60,000 bases of DNA, from positions 7,627,501-7,687,500 of the forward strand of contig NC_064035.1 in assembly GCF_932526225.1 (NCBI RefSeq). Direction: 5' to 3'. Shown one piece after another: positions 12,754 to 24,500 of the stretch. The notes below the pieces were generated by a model. That model had not been told where the DNA came from and did no database searches. It saw only the letters and a list, made by a program, of their open reading frames with translations. The translations under genes were made by a program, and so were the position numbers. Numbering within the stretch: position 1 is the first letter of the stretch; each line of letters opens with the position of its first letter. Source of the DNA: Nematostella vectensis (taxonomy: Eukaryota > Cnidaria > Anthozoa > Actiniaria > Edwardsiidae).

Positions 12754-12907
12754 CAGCGGCGTAGCCAGGATTTTTAACAGGATAAGCCCAAACGGAACTT
12801 TTAAGGCATTTTCTCATGTATTTTAGATAATGTCTGATAAATTTACTGTATTTTTGGCTGCTAAAGGGGGGGGGGGGGGCTTTGCCCACCCCCTGGCTAC
12901 GCCCCTG
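12754..12907. mobile_element. Short MITE with CAGGGGCGTAGCCAGG-type inverted ends
   Basis: The left end CAGCGGCGTAGCCAGG (12754-12769) pairs with CCTGGCTACGCCCCTG (12892-12907), with one mismatch. The 154-bp body has a G run near the right end and matches the truncated copy at 10675-10796, which supports a repeated mobile family. It has no coding capacity. Confidence 0.65.
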
Positions 12908-13436
12908 TGATTGTACGCGTTTACATCCCAGCGGAAAACATTGTAGTAATTCAGTATTATAGTCGTAGGTCGCTTGAACTAGAAATTTATCACAATCTCT
13001 ATTACACCCTTGAACGCGACAGCTATTCCCTAATCACTGCATTGATGCGATAAAGTGATTTGATCCCTTCAAGTTTGACCGATGCCTCCGGGCAAATCCT
13101 TTTTTCATGCTAGACATATTGCCGAGTGATAAAGCAGGTCATAGAAATCACGAAGATTACCCGCAAGCTAGACGATATAGATATGTTTTGCTGGTATGGA
13201 TATGGTTTCGCTACAAACTATCACCTTAATAAGCCAGATGATAGCTTATTTGTGTAACAGGTCAAATTTTATCAGAAGCCACTTGGCAAACGTATGGATG
13301 CACTAATTTTCTAGAGTAATCGAGAAATAGGAGGACTCTGATGCGCAAAAAAGTAATCGTTCCAAAGTCCCAGTTTTTTTCCATTTAAATTCAAGGAATG
13401 ATACCTCTATTAATCGGACACCTCTAATAAGCGGAC

Positions 13437-13846
13437 CAGTTGTGGATTCAGGATTCAGAAAAGGGGGGTGACCTTTTTGACAGTCTGTGGCTTTTTTTTC
13501 AGATTTTAGGGAATATATATTTCATGTTACAAAATTCTTCTACAAATTTCGAGAACACTTTTATTTTTCCAAAAACATAACGGCTTCTCTTACTACGGAT
13601 TTTACCCCTGAGGATAACGCCATCCGCCATGGTTGCGCTGCCATAAAACGCTTACTGACCTCCATCGATCGACACTATTGCGTATCCTATCGTGCAACCC
13701 AGCAAATTTTGCAAAAATCTTCCACTTGAAAAGCTCATGACAAGAATCCAACATATTGCGGTCTATATTGTATTGAATGATTTTCGTTTACGCCCATCAA
13801 GGGGGGTGATATGTCACCCGCGTCACCACCCCTGGATCCGCCACTG
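13437..13846. mobile_element. hAT-like non-autonomous element, possibly nested in another repeat
   Basis: The right end CCTGGATCCGCCACTG (13831-13846) is mirrored imperfectly by CAGTTGTGGATTCAGG (13437-13452). CAGTGGCGGATCC-type ends are common in hAT-derived elements, so that assignment is a family-level inference. The motif CGGAC abuts both sides. Flanking DNA on both sides (about 13411-13436 and 13847-13920) carries related GCGGACACC words, suggesting insertion into an older repeat. The interior has short ORFs with no recognisable transposase. Confidence 0.45.
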
Positions 13847-14241
13847 CGGACGGACGCGGACACCGTCCCGTCTTTAACAATCTCTGTATTATTTACCTAT
13901 AAACAGCGGACACCGTGGCTACCCTTTTAGAAACTTTTCATAATAATATCAAACTGCAAACCAAAATGCAACCAGTAACGATATACATTGCATAAAACTT
14001 TAATTTACAGAATGGTGAAACTACAACAGTTAGCAAAACACGCTGACTTGTAAAAATCGAGGGGATTGCTGTGCTATACAATTACAGATTTAGGAAACCG
14101 CGATTTAAGTCCCGTCCTTCTTACTGCAGACAAAGCTGCAACATAATTAAAAAATGTCCCAATATAACGGACACTTTTCACGGTACCCCCTTAATCCAGC
14201 GTATTTTCTAACTAATATGTATCTTCTTCGTGTTCTTTCAG

Positions 14242-14328
14242 ACCGCTTCAGTCTGTCATCCAGCAAAGTTGTCTGCCAATTCAAGAAAACGTCCAGCGGC
14301 GATTTTACTAGATCATGCGCAGACCTGG
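14242..14328 (+). other. Exon-like segment with phase 1-1 borders
   Basis: A strong acceptor (TGTTCTTTCAG) and donor (CTGG|GTATGT) bound 87 bases that stay open as FSLSSSKVVCQFKKTSSG and on, with two cysteines. Its borders are phase 1 at both ends. It could therefore sit between 11476-11615 and the TSPN exon without breaking frame. I recognise no domain. It may be an alternative 5' exon of the giant gene, an exon of an unrecognised gene, or chance. Confidence 0.3.
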
Positions 14329-15396
14329 GTATGTATTATTTATCATTAGCCTAAAAATAATTACGCTTTAATCTCAAATTTAGCCCGTCCATGTACACGT
14401 TAAAGCACATGTTAGTCTACTTGTACTGTATCGTATCCTCAGCCAAATTGTTTTAAGGTAACATGACATCACGTTACAACCACAGTAATCAGCAACATGG
14501 GAGGTGTCGCCAGACCAATAGATAAAATAAACCGCACTCTAATCGTTTAGATGTTTTCGATTTATATACGCGTGCGCATTGCAAGACTTCCTTTGAAGTC
14601 GACTGTCTCTTGCACAAATTATGATGATATTTTGGGAAAAAGCAAGTAAATAGCAAAGCAGCTTGTCTAGCCATTGCCAGAGGGGTTTAAATGGCGTAAC
14701 GCATAAATATAATACCTTTGACGCGGTCCGGGTGTTGATATGCTTATGTGATCGTCTGACAACGCAATACTGTCATCACTCTAGCTTATAACATGAATAA
14801 ATGAACCAATTGTGTTACAGTCCTAGTCAATTGATATAACATCAATCGGAAATATGAAACTTGAAAAATTAAAAGGTTATTCTATCGTGTTTTTTATGTA
14901 TTGTGCTTTTTTTTTACCTGACTGTTTAGTGGTATAGCAGCATCACGCTCTTTGAATCTATTCGAAGAGGGTCGGTCTATTTAATGCTTGACCCGGGCGC
15001 TTTTGTGTTTATTATAAAATATTTCCAAGTGAAAGTGACAGGATTCTCCTGCGCTTTGGTTGGAGTTGCCCTGAGTAGGATTGAGGTAATTACTTCAGTG
15101 ATTGATGTTTGACGACCCCTTTTCCATCTTAATTGGTAATATCGGGGATAGAGCATTGCCACCGTAGCCCTGGCGGGCAGGGTCTCTGATGGTGTGACTG
15201 AACTATCTATGAGTTCTCCTGCTGTGCGTAGAGTTATCGTGTTAGAATCTCGTCTGCCTCTACAACATAACCAGCTTGAATCACAGCACTGTTAAACACG
15301 GCACACCTCACCCAGTCGTACAAAATAACGCGCCAAAACCACTCGGCATATTTAGGATTGTGATTTGTTGAGCAAAGAAGAATTCAGGATGATAAG

Positions 15397-15520
15397 ATGA
15401 CTGCGATGCAATTTTCTCGATGCCTTCGCCGGCTACGCCTGGTTTTATTACTTGGATTTCTCGCCCTCGATCAATTTGTTCAAGTACTTTCTGGACAGTC
15501 AGTAAACAAGCAAGAAAACC
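15397..15520 (+). CDS. Exon 1 of the giant gene: signal peptide
   Basis: The 41 residues begin [15 protein letters not shown]. The basic stretch is followed by a hydrophobic core ([17 protein letters not shown]) and a small-residue region suited to signal peptidase cleavage (near SG|Q). The donor GTAAGT leaves phase 1, the usual phase for a secreted-protein leader exon, and joins the TSPN exon as C|AT. A preceding start was not found, though the exon-like segments at 11476 and 14242 offer an alternative 5' end. Confidence 0.7.
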
Positions 15521-18500
15521 GTAAGTTGTTCGCGTTATCTCGACACTCTATCTCTGATGACAGTGTAAACAAGTTGTAATTGTCTATAAATATATCGTGA
15601 GCAGACAAGCAACCATCAACGAGAATATCGCTATATAATGACCCCTATTCGCCTTTACACAATAGTTCATTTGAATGAACGTATCCCTTAGAATGTTTTG
15701 TGGATATTTTTATTTTATATAATGGAATAGGATCAAAGGGTGTAGTAACATATATCACGACACTACAAAAATATGCCTTATTAGAAATAACGATTCCAGC
15801 ACTATCCCGCTATATATGTGCTCAAGGTAGTCAGTTAGTAAAAGATAATCAGTTCGCGAGGGACACTTTATCTAAGGTCAATTTCTATAATATCTGCTGT
15901 AGATGTGGATTATGAAAAGATTTACGAAATTCATGGATTATAAAAAGCACGTGCGACTACTTTGAATAACAAAGACTTAGATAATCATATATACGCATCT
16001 TATATGCGTTGTTGCCCATCATATAAATCCACTGCCGATGATAGGCTAATCATTAGCGCTCGTACTATCATGGATTACATTGTTTTCAAACCTTCCCCAA
16101 TCTCTTGTCTAAGGTTATGAACCCGCTCCGCAAAAATGTTGTGTGATATTCAAGACCAGGGAGGGACGAACATTTAAGTCCATGAAGTTACCTGCTCTTT
16201 TTTACCCATAAAAAAATTGAGAGGAGACATTAAATATAAAAAGCAAAAAATATTCGCAAATCCTAGTATTAATATTCTTTTTATCAAGGAAATAATACAT
16301 CAAATAAATGTTAGTCGGGTGCATCGTGTGGTTGTTCGATTAAATTGCGATTTACGGACCTCTTTTCGCACTTGGACACCATTACAGGGGAACGAATATT
16401 GTTGTGATTGTTGGGTCTAGCCGTTAGTTTACGACATAGTTTTCTGCTGTTGTCATTACTGTAAATTCCCATTATAAAGACAGTAATTGGGCCATAATCG
16501 TTTTCAAGCGCAGTTCCAATGAGCTTTTGTGACTCTCGGAATGTAGAGTATTTCTGCCCGCTGATTTATCTCTTGGGTTTGGTTCATACAAAGACTTATT
16601 TGTCTAATATGAGCAGGCGATATAAAATCCACTCGCTTTTTTTTTATCTCAAACGTATTTACAGCAACAACAAAAACGTCAATAGCAACAACTTACCAGC
16701 AATGGCCGACCTCGGGAACGCAGCAAATAACATAGCGACCAAATAATGATGATACAGCAACAACAAAAATGCCAACAGTAACAACTTACCAGCAATGGCC
16801 GACCTCGGGAACGCAATAATGATGATAATAATAACAATAATAATAATGAACAATAAAAACAGCTCACAGATAACCAATTGTCATTTGTACTGGTACATTA
16901 GAGACTTAAAACCTTTCACAGGCGCGTACCCAGGATTGGCTGACGGAGGTGGGCAATCATGGGAATCATATGAAAAAAAGCATTTGAGTATTTGAAGATT
17001 CCTTGACCCACTTTTTGGCAGCCAAATGGGCTGTGTACGCGCCTGTTTGAGGATGTTCTCCAAAAGAAAACAGCCCCCCTCTCGAACGCTTAAAGAACGG
17101 TTGCGCAGGAGACTTATATTATAGTGAACTCAGCTTCGTTACTGAAACTTACAAGTGGTTTGAACAGAACATAGGGGCTTCCTGTGTATCACCACCTCCA
17201 TATATGGACATGGTTTGGTAATATGGCGGGAGATTTGTCTTGTTCTCTTGGTGTCGTCAAGATTCGGGCACGATTTGCGTCATGAAGTTTCGTTTGTTTG
17301 GTAGAACGGATCATGATGAAAATAGAGCTGTATACAAAATTGGGGATGGTTATTACAACGGGGTAAACCCCCTAGAGAAGGCATGGGCTTCACTTTTAAG
17401 TTAAAACGGGACATCATTCGTCATGGTATGTTTAAGTACTCGCTGTTCTTGTACCTTATTACTCTGAATCTTATTTCTTTCCTTGAAAAAAAAAAAACGA
17501 CTGAAATACCGTCGAATATAGGACGAATCGAGGTCGAATATAGGTCGAATGTAGGACGTTTCGATAATATACTGCCTTCATCAGGGAATTTAAGTATATA
17601 GAACATGAGATCTATCAGTGCAGAGTTTGATAGATAAATGTACAAATCAATGACTGAGAAATGCATGTTGGATTGGTTTTGGACTGCTTCCATACTTAAT
17701 CATAAACACTGATGGAATTGCTGGTTATTTTATTGTATTATTAAGCATAGGTTGATTCAAATTGCCCTATCACTATCAATGATACATGTTTGGAGTTGCT
17801 TACTGTCATATCCTTCTATCTCGCTCCCCCCCCCCTCCCATCCTATCTTTTAGGGGTTAGGGTATAAAATTCTTAATTGCTCTCCCTAAGGGGTCTCACA
17901 TTAATGGTTTTCTGACATACCCAAAACGTGTTTTACAGTAAATCACGAGTCAACTTAGAACATTTCTGGCTACTTTGTGAGTTACTAACAGTAGTGATAT
18001 CACTTGGTGTTAAAAATCGCTTTTATCACACAAATGTGCTATTTCGTATGGGTAGGAATTGCTCCCTTGAGGTTACCACTTCTGGTATATTCAAATATAA
18101 ATACCTGGTACCTGTATAGAGATAGAATGCTTTGCTATTTTTAACATTAGATCAAAGATTTTCTAAAGCAAAGTCCACACCATAAATTAATATGCAAGTA
18201 ATAAACCTGTGTTGTTGCTGTTTTTCTTTTTAGATGGTAGTCCTCCATATAATAGCATCAACCTATTGGGCATTATTGGTGAACCCCTCCCACCTGGAGT
18301 GAGCTCTATACCAAATCCTTATGACTCCAGTGATGAGCCTGCCTTTAGGTTTCGGCCTGGGGCCAATGTGGGACGTTTTGCACGCCACTTTTTTAAGGAG
18401 ACTGTGCACCCTTCATTTGCTATTGCTGCGACTATACGTCCTCATTCTTCTAATGGCTGCATTTTTTCAATTATGCAATTACCAAGACACTCTCGAATAA

Positions 18501-21500
18501 TATTTGGGCTAAGAATAACCTCAGACACAAAGTCCTCTTACATTACTTTGATGTACACTGACGTATCCCGCAAGCAGAAGAAATTTGTGTTCAAAGTCCC
18601 ACAATTTGTCAATCAATGGAGGAGGATTGTTGTGACACTTGATAAAAGAAAAGCATCACTTTACTTTGAGTGTGACAAAGGAGAGTCTATAGAGTTCCCA
18701 TTCAAAGCTCCGGACATGTACATACCATCAGCCAGTGGCTTATACATTGCAAGAGCTGGCTGGATGCGGGGCAGCTCACCATTTTTAGTAAGTTTTTAAC
18801 ACCCTATGTATATAATTATGAATATCTGATTTACTGAAAATATGGTGCATACAGTAAAAGCTCAGGACCTGACTTGTATGTTCTGTTATTTTCTTTTTGC
18901 ATTCTTTTTAATATTTTAATATCCTATAATTTTGGATTATGTAAAAATTCTTCGATGTACAGTATGTTCTTATGCTTTAGCAATATAATAGGGCAATGGA
19001 GTAATTTAAGTTGATTAAAGTTTATTAAGTTAATTTTTATTTTTCCTCCTTTTTACACTTTAGGGTGATATTGCAGAATTAGTGTACTACAACCATCCAT
19101 ATGGAATAAAAAACAAAGCTTGCACCCAGGTAAAAATGCTTGTGATTTTTTAATCTCTGTATTCAGTGAAATGCACTGAGATATTTCCCATTTTAAATTT
19201 TACAATATTTATGAAAATGTACAATGTTTATGTAAATTTGCAGTATTTATGTATTTCGTTGTAAGGTATGCTTAGCACTTAGCCTTAGCACTTTTACGCT
19301 AGGGAAAGCCTCCCTACAAACTACTAGCCCATTTAGAAACATAGTTAAGCCGAATCTTTCCATAGTTAACACATCACTACAAGATTTCAAAACAAACAGT
19401 CTTATTCAAATTGTGTTTATTGATTTTTTCAGCTTTTTGGCTTCATACAGTACACTTGACTCCCACATTTTTCCTTCCCAGAATATGACTGTTTGCAAAT
19501 CTAACAATATTTGGTTTGAGACCACATTCTTGGTCTTGGTTTGTATTCAATATGGTTTAATATAAAAAATTATCAGATGCCAATGTTTAGCTCTAAAATG
19601 GTATACAGCTTGACTTTGCATCTGTAATCTGAAATGTGAAACCGCGCTAAAGGGATAGGGACGCCCCCTTTTCGCACCTCGAGAAGTTTGAAATCAGAAC
19701 CAACATGGCGGACTAACAAAGCGATAGACACAAAATTTTATAATAAAACTCTGAATGCGTCCTTTAAAACCCAAATAACTTCCTCATCTTTCTCAACTTT
19801 ATGTTTCCTTCTGCTTTTGCTAGTTGATATGGAACCAAATATTCGATTTGGATAAGAAAATGTTTGCAAATCTATCTTTGCTAGTCATAACTACCTACCT
19901 GCTAGTCATCACTACCTTTGCGAGTTGATATGGAACCAAATATTAGATTTATATAAGAAAATCCAATACGTCTTGACAGCTCGTCGGCTGAGCGACAACT
20001 TAAGGAGTCACTGCCCTGGGCACGATCCTTTTATAGAGCGGTTTTGCGTTTAAAGACATTGATGCTGTTTCTAACAGCATTTTTTTAGGTCATCGCAACA
20101 ACTTTTCCTCTCATAAACACGACTGGAATCTCAAGCATGGCTAGTGCCCAACCTACCACAGCAGAGACTACAGCATCTACACCAACCTCAATAACCAGTT
20201 CCCCCTCTTCACCTAGCACCATATTACCCGAGACTAGAACGATACCAAAAACAAATGTGGTAGAAGGCGGGGCTAAGATTACACCTAAACCTAGTGATGC
20301 ACCAGCAATACCAATAACTTCAACTGGTACATCACAAATAATAGAGGAGTCAATTACCAAACAAACGAGTACCCATGAGTTAATAACAGTGACATCAGCT
20401 AAGCCTATGACAACTCAGAATATGATAAATGAATCAATTGAAGCAGGCGTGAGTTCCCTTGGATCAGCTGCCCCACCAATAAGTACGGATGGATTAACTG
20501 CTGCACCCATGATTACAGATGGAACAACTGTTGCACCCATGAGTACGGATAAAACAACTACTGCACCCATGAGTACGGATGGAACAACTTCTGTACCCAT
20601 TAGTACGGATGGAACAACTATTGCACCCATGAGTACAGATGGAACAACTGCTGCATCCATGAGTGTGGATGGAACAACTGCTGCACCCATAAGTACGGGT
20701 GGAACAACTGTTTCATCCATTAGTACAGATGGAACAACTGATGCATCCATTATTACAGATGGAACAGCTGCTGTACATATTACTACGGATGGAACAACTG
20801 TTGCACCCATGAGTACGGATGGAACAACTGTTTCATCCATGAGTACGGATGGTACAACTGTTGACCCCATGAGTACGGATGGAACAACTGTTTCATCCAT
20901 GAGTACGGATGGGGCAACTGCTGCTCCCATGAGTATGGATAGAACAACTGCTGCACCAATGATTACAGATGAAACATCTGCTGCACCCATGAGTACGGAT
21001 GGAACAACTGCTGTACCCATGAGTACGGATGGAACAACTGCTGCACCCATGAGTACGGATGGAACAACTGCTGTACCAATGAGTACGGATGGAACAACTG
21101 CTGCACCCATTAGTACAGATGGAACAACTGCTGCACCCATGATTACGGATGGAACAACTGCTGTACCCATGAGTACGGATGGAACAACTGCTGCACCCAT
21201 GAGTACGGATGGAACAACTGCTGTACCAATGAGTACGGATGGAACAACTGCTGCACCCATTAGTACAGATGGAACAACTGCTGCACCCATGAGTACGGAT
21301 GGAACAACTGCTGCACCCATGAATATGGATGGAACAACTTCTGTACCCATTAGTACGGATGGAACAACTGCTGCACCCATGGGTACTGATGGAACAACTG
21401 CTGTACCCATGAGTACGGATGGAACAACTGCTGCACCCATGAGTACGGATGGAACAACTGCTGTACCAATGAGTACGGATGGAACAACTGCTGCACCCAT

Positions 21501-24500
21501 TAGTACTGATGGAACAACTGCTGCACCCATGAGTACGGATGGAACAACTGCTGCAACAATAAGTACAGATGGAACAACTGCTATACCCATTATAACGGAT
21601 GGAGCAACTGCTGCTCCCATGAATATGGATGGTACAACTGCTGCACCAATGAGTACGGATGGAACAACTGCTGTACCCATGGGTACGGATGGAACAACTG
21701 CTGCACCCATGAGTACGGATGGAACAACTGCTGTACCAATGAGTACGGATGGAACAACTGCTGCACCCATTAGTACTGATGGAACAACTGCTGCACCCAT
21801 GAGTACGGATGGAACAACTGCTGCAACAATAAGTACAGATGGAACAACTGCTATACCCATTATAACGGATGGAGCAACTGCTGCTCCCATGAATATGGAT
21901 GGTACAACTGCTGCACCAATGAGTACGGATGGAACAACTGCTGTACCCATGGGTACTGATGGAACAAGTGCTACACCAATGAGTACGGATGGAACAACTG
22001 CTGCACCGATGAGTACGGATGGAATAACTGCTACACCGATGAGTACGGATGGAATAACTGCTGCACCCATGAGTACGGATGGAATAACTGTTTCATCCAT
22101 GAGTACGGATGGAGCAACTGCTGCTCCCACGAGTATGGATAGAACAAATGCTGCACCAGTGATTACACGTGGAACAACTGTTGCACCAATGAGTGCGGAT
22201 GGAACAACTGCTGCACCCATGGGTACTGATGGAACAACTGCTGCACCCATGGGTACTGATGGAACAACTGCTGCACCCATGAGTACGGATGGAACAACTG
22301 CTGCACCCATGAGTACGGATGGAACAACTGCTGCACCCATGAGTACGGATGGAACAACTGCTGCACCCATGAGTACGGATGGAACAACTGCTGCACCCAT
22401 GAGTACGGATGGAACAACTGCTGCAACAATAAGTACAGATGGAATAACTGTTTCATCCATGAGTACGGATGGAGCAACTGCTGCTCCCACGAGTATGGAT
22501 AGAACAAATGCTGCACCAGTAATTACACGTGGAACAACTGTTGCACCAATTAGTACAGATGGAACAACTGCTGTACCCATTATTACGGATGGAGCAACTG
22601 CTGCTCCCATGAATGTGGATGGAACAACTGCTACACCAATGAGTACGGATGGAACAACTGCTGCACCCATGAGTACGGATGGAACAACTGCTGTACCAAT
22701 GAGTACGGATGGAACAACTGCTGCACTCATGAGTACGGATGGAACAACTGCTGCACCCATGAGTACGGATGGAACAACTGATGCACCAATTAGTACAGAT
22801 GGAACAACTGCTGTACCCATTATTACGGATGGAGCAACTGCTGCTCCCATGAATATGGATGGTACAACTGCTGTACCCATGAGTACGGATGGAACAACTG
22901 CTGTACCCATGGGTACTGATGGAACAAGTGCTACACCAATGAGTACGGATGGAACAACTGCTGAACCCATTAGTACGGAAGGAACAACTGCTGCACCCAT
23001 GAGTACGGATGGAACAACTGCTGCAACAATAAGTACAGATGGAATAACTGTTTCATCCATGAGTACGGATGGAGCCAATGCTGCTCCCACGAGTATGGAT
23101 AGAACAAATGCTGCACCAGTAATTACACGTGGAACAACTGTTGCACCAATGAGTACGGATGGAACAACTTCTGTACCCATTAGTACTGATGGAACAACTG
23201 CTGCACCCATGAGTACTGATGGAACAACTGCTGCACCCATGAGTACGGATGGAACAACTGCTGCACCCATGAGTACGGATGGAACAACTGCTGCACCCAT
23301 GAGTACGGATGGAACAACTGCTGCACCCATGGGTACTGATGGAACAACTGCTGCATCCATGGGTACGGATGGAACAACTGCTGCACCCATGAGTACGGAT
23401 GGAACAACTGCTGCACCCATGAATATGGATGGAACATCTGCTGCACCAATGAGTACGGATGGAACAACTGCTGCACCCATGAGTACGGATGGAACAACTG
23501 CTGCACCCATGAGTACGGATGGAACAACTGCTGCACCCATGAATATGGATGGAACATCTGCTGCACCAATGAGTACGGATGGAACAACTGCTGCACCCAT
23601 GAGTACGGATGGAACAACTGCTGCACCCATGGGTACTGATGGAACAACTGCTGCACCCATGAGTACGGATGGAACAACTGCTGTGCCCATGAATATGGAT
23701 GGAACAACTGCTGCACCAATGAGTACGGATGGAACAACTGCTGCACCCATGAGTACGGATGGAACAACTGCTGTACCCATGAATATGGATGGAACAACTG
23801 CTGCACCCATGAGTACGGATGGAACAACTGCTGCTCCCATGAGTACGGATGGAACAACTGCTGTACCAATGAGTACGGATGGAACAACTGCTGCACCCAT
23901 TAGTACGGATGGAACAACTGCTTTACCCATTTTAACGGATGGAGCAACTGCTGCTCCCGTGAATATGGATGGAACAACTGCTGCACCAATGAGTACGGAT
24001 GGAACAACTGCTGCACCCATGAGTATGGATGGAACAACTGTTTCATCCATGAGTACGGATGGAGCAACTGCTGCTCCCATGAGTATGGATAGAACAACTG
24101 CTGCACCAATGATTACAGATGAAACAACTGCTGCACCCATAAGTACGGATGTAACAACTGCTGTACCCATGAGTACGGATGGAACAACTGCTGCACCTAT
24201 TAGTACGGATGAAACAACTGCTGCACCAAATAATACAGATGGAACAACTGCTGTACCCATTATTACGGATGGAGCAACTGCTGCTCCCATGAATATGGAT
24301 AGAACAACTGCTGCACCCATGAGTACGGATGGGACAACTGCTGCATCCATGATTACGGACGGAACAACTGTTTCATCCATTAGTACAGATGGAACAACTG
24401 CTGTACCCATTAGTACGAATGGAGCAACTGCTGCACCCATGAGTACGGATGGAACAACTGCTGCACCCATGAGTACGGACGGAACAACTGCTGTACCCAT

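Larger units (their letters stand above)
15521..18233 (+). other. Intron 1 of the giant gene
   Basis: This 2.7-kb intron holds a local duplication (16661-16830), a small inverted-end element (16919-17045) and three copies of a GTCGAATATAGG word near 17513-17556. No splice-bounded coding exon was recognised in it; the short ORFs are not supported. Confidence 0.55.

Noticed and set aside
16659-16877. Minus-strand hydrophobic ORFs (Leu/Ile/Val-rich)
   Set aside because: They translate AAC/AAT-type microsatellite and a local duplication in an intron; no real membrane protein is supported.
17383-17693. Opposing short ORFs in intron 1 of the giant gene
   Set aside because: Low-complexity AT-rich translation with no splice-site or domain support.
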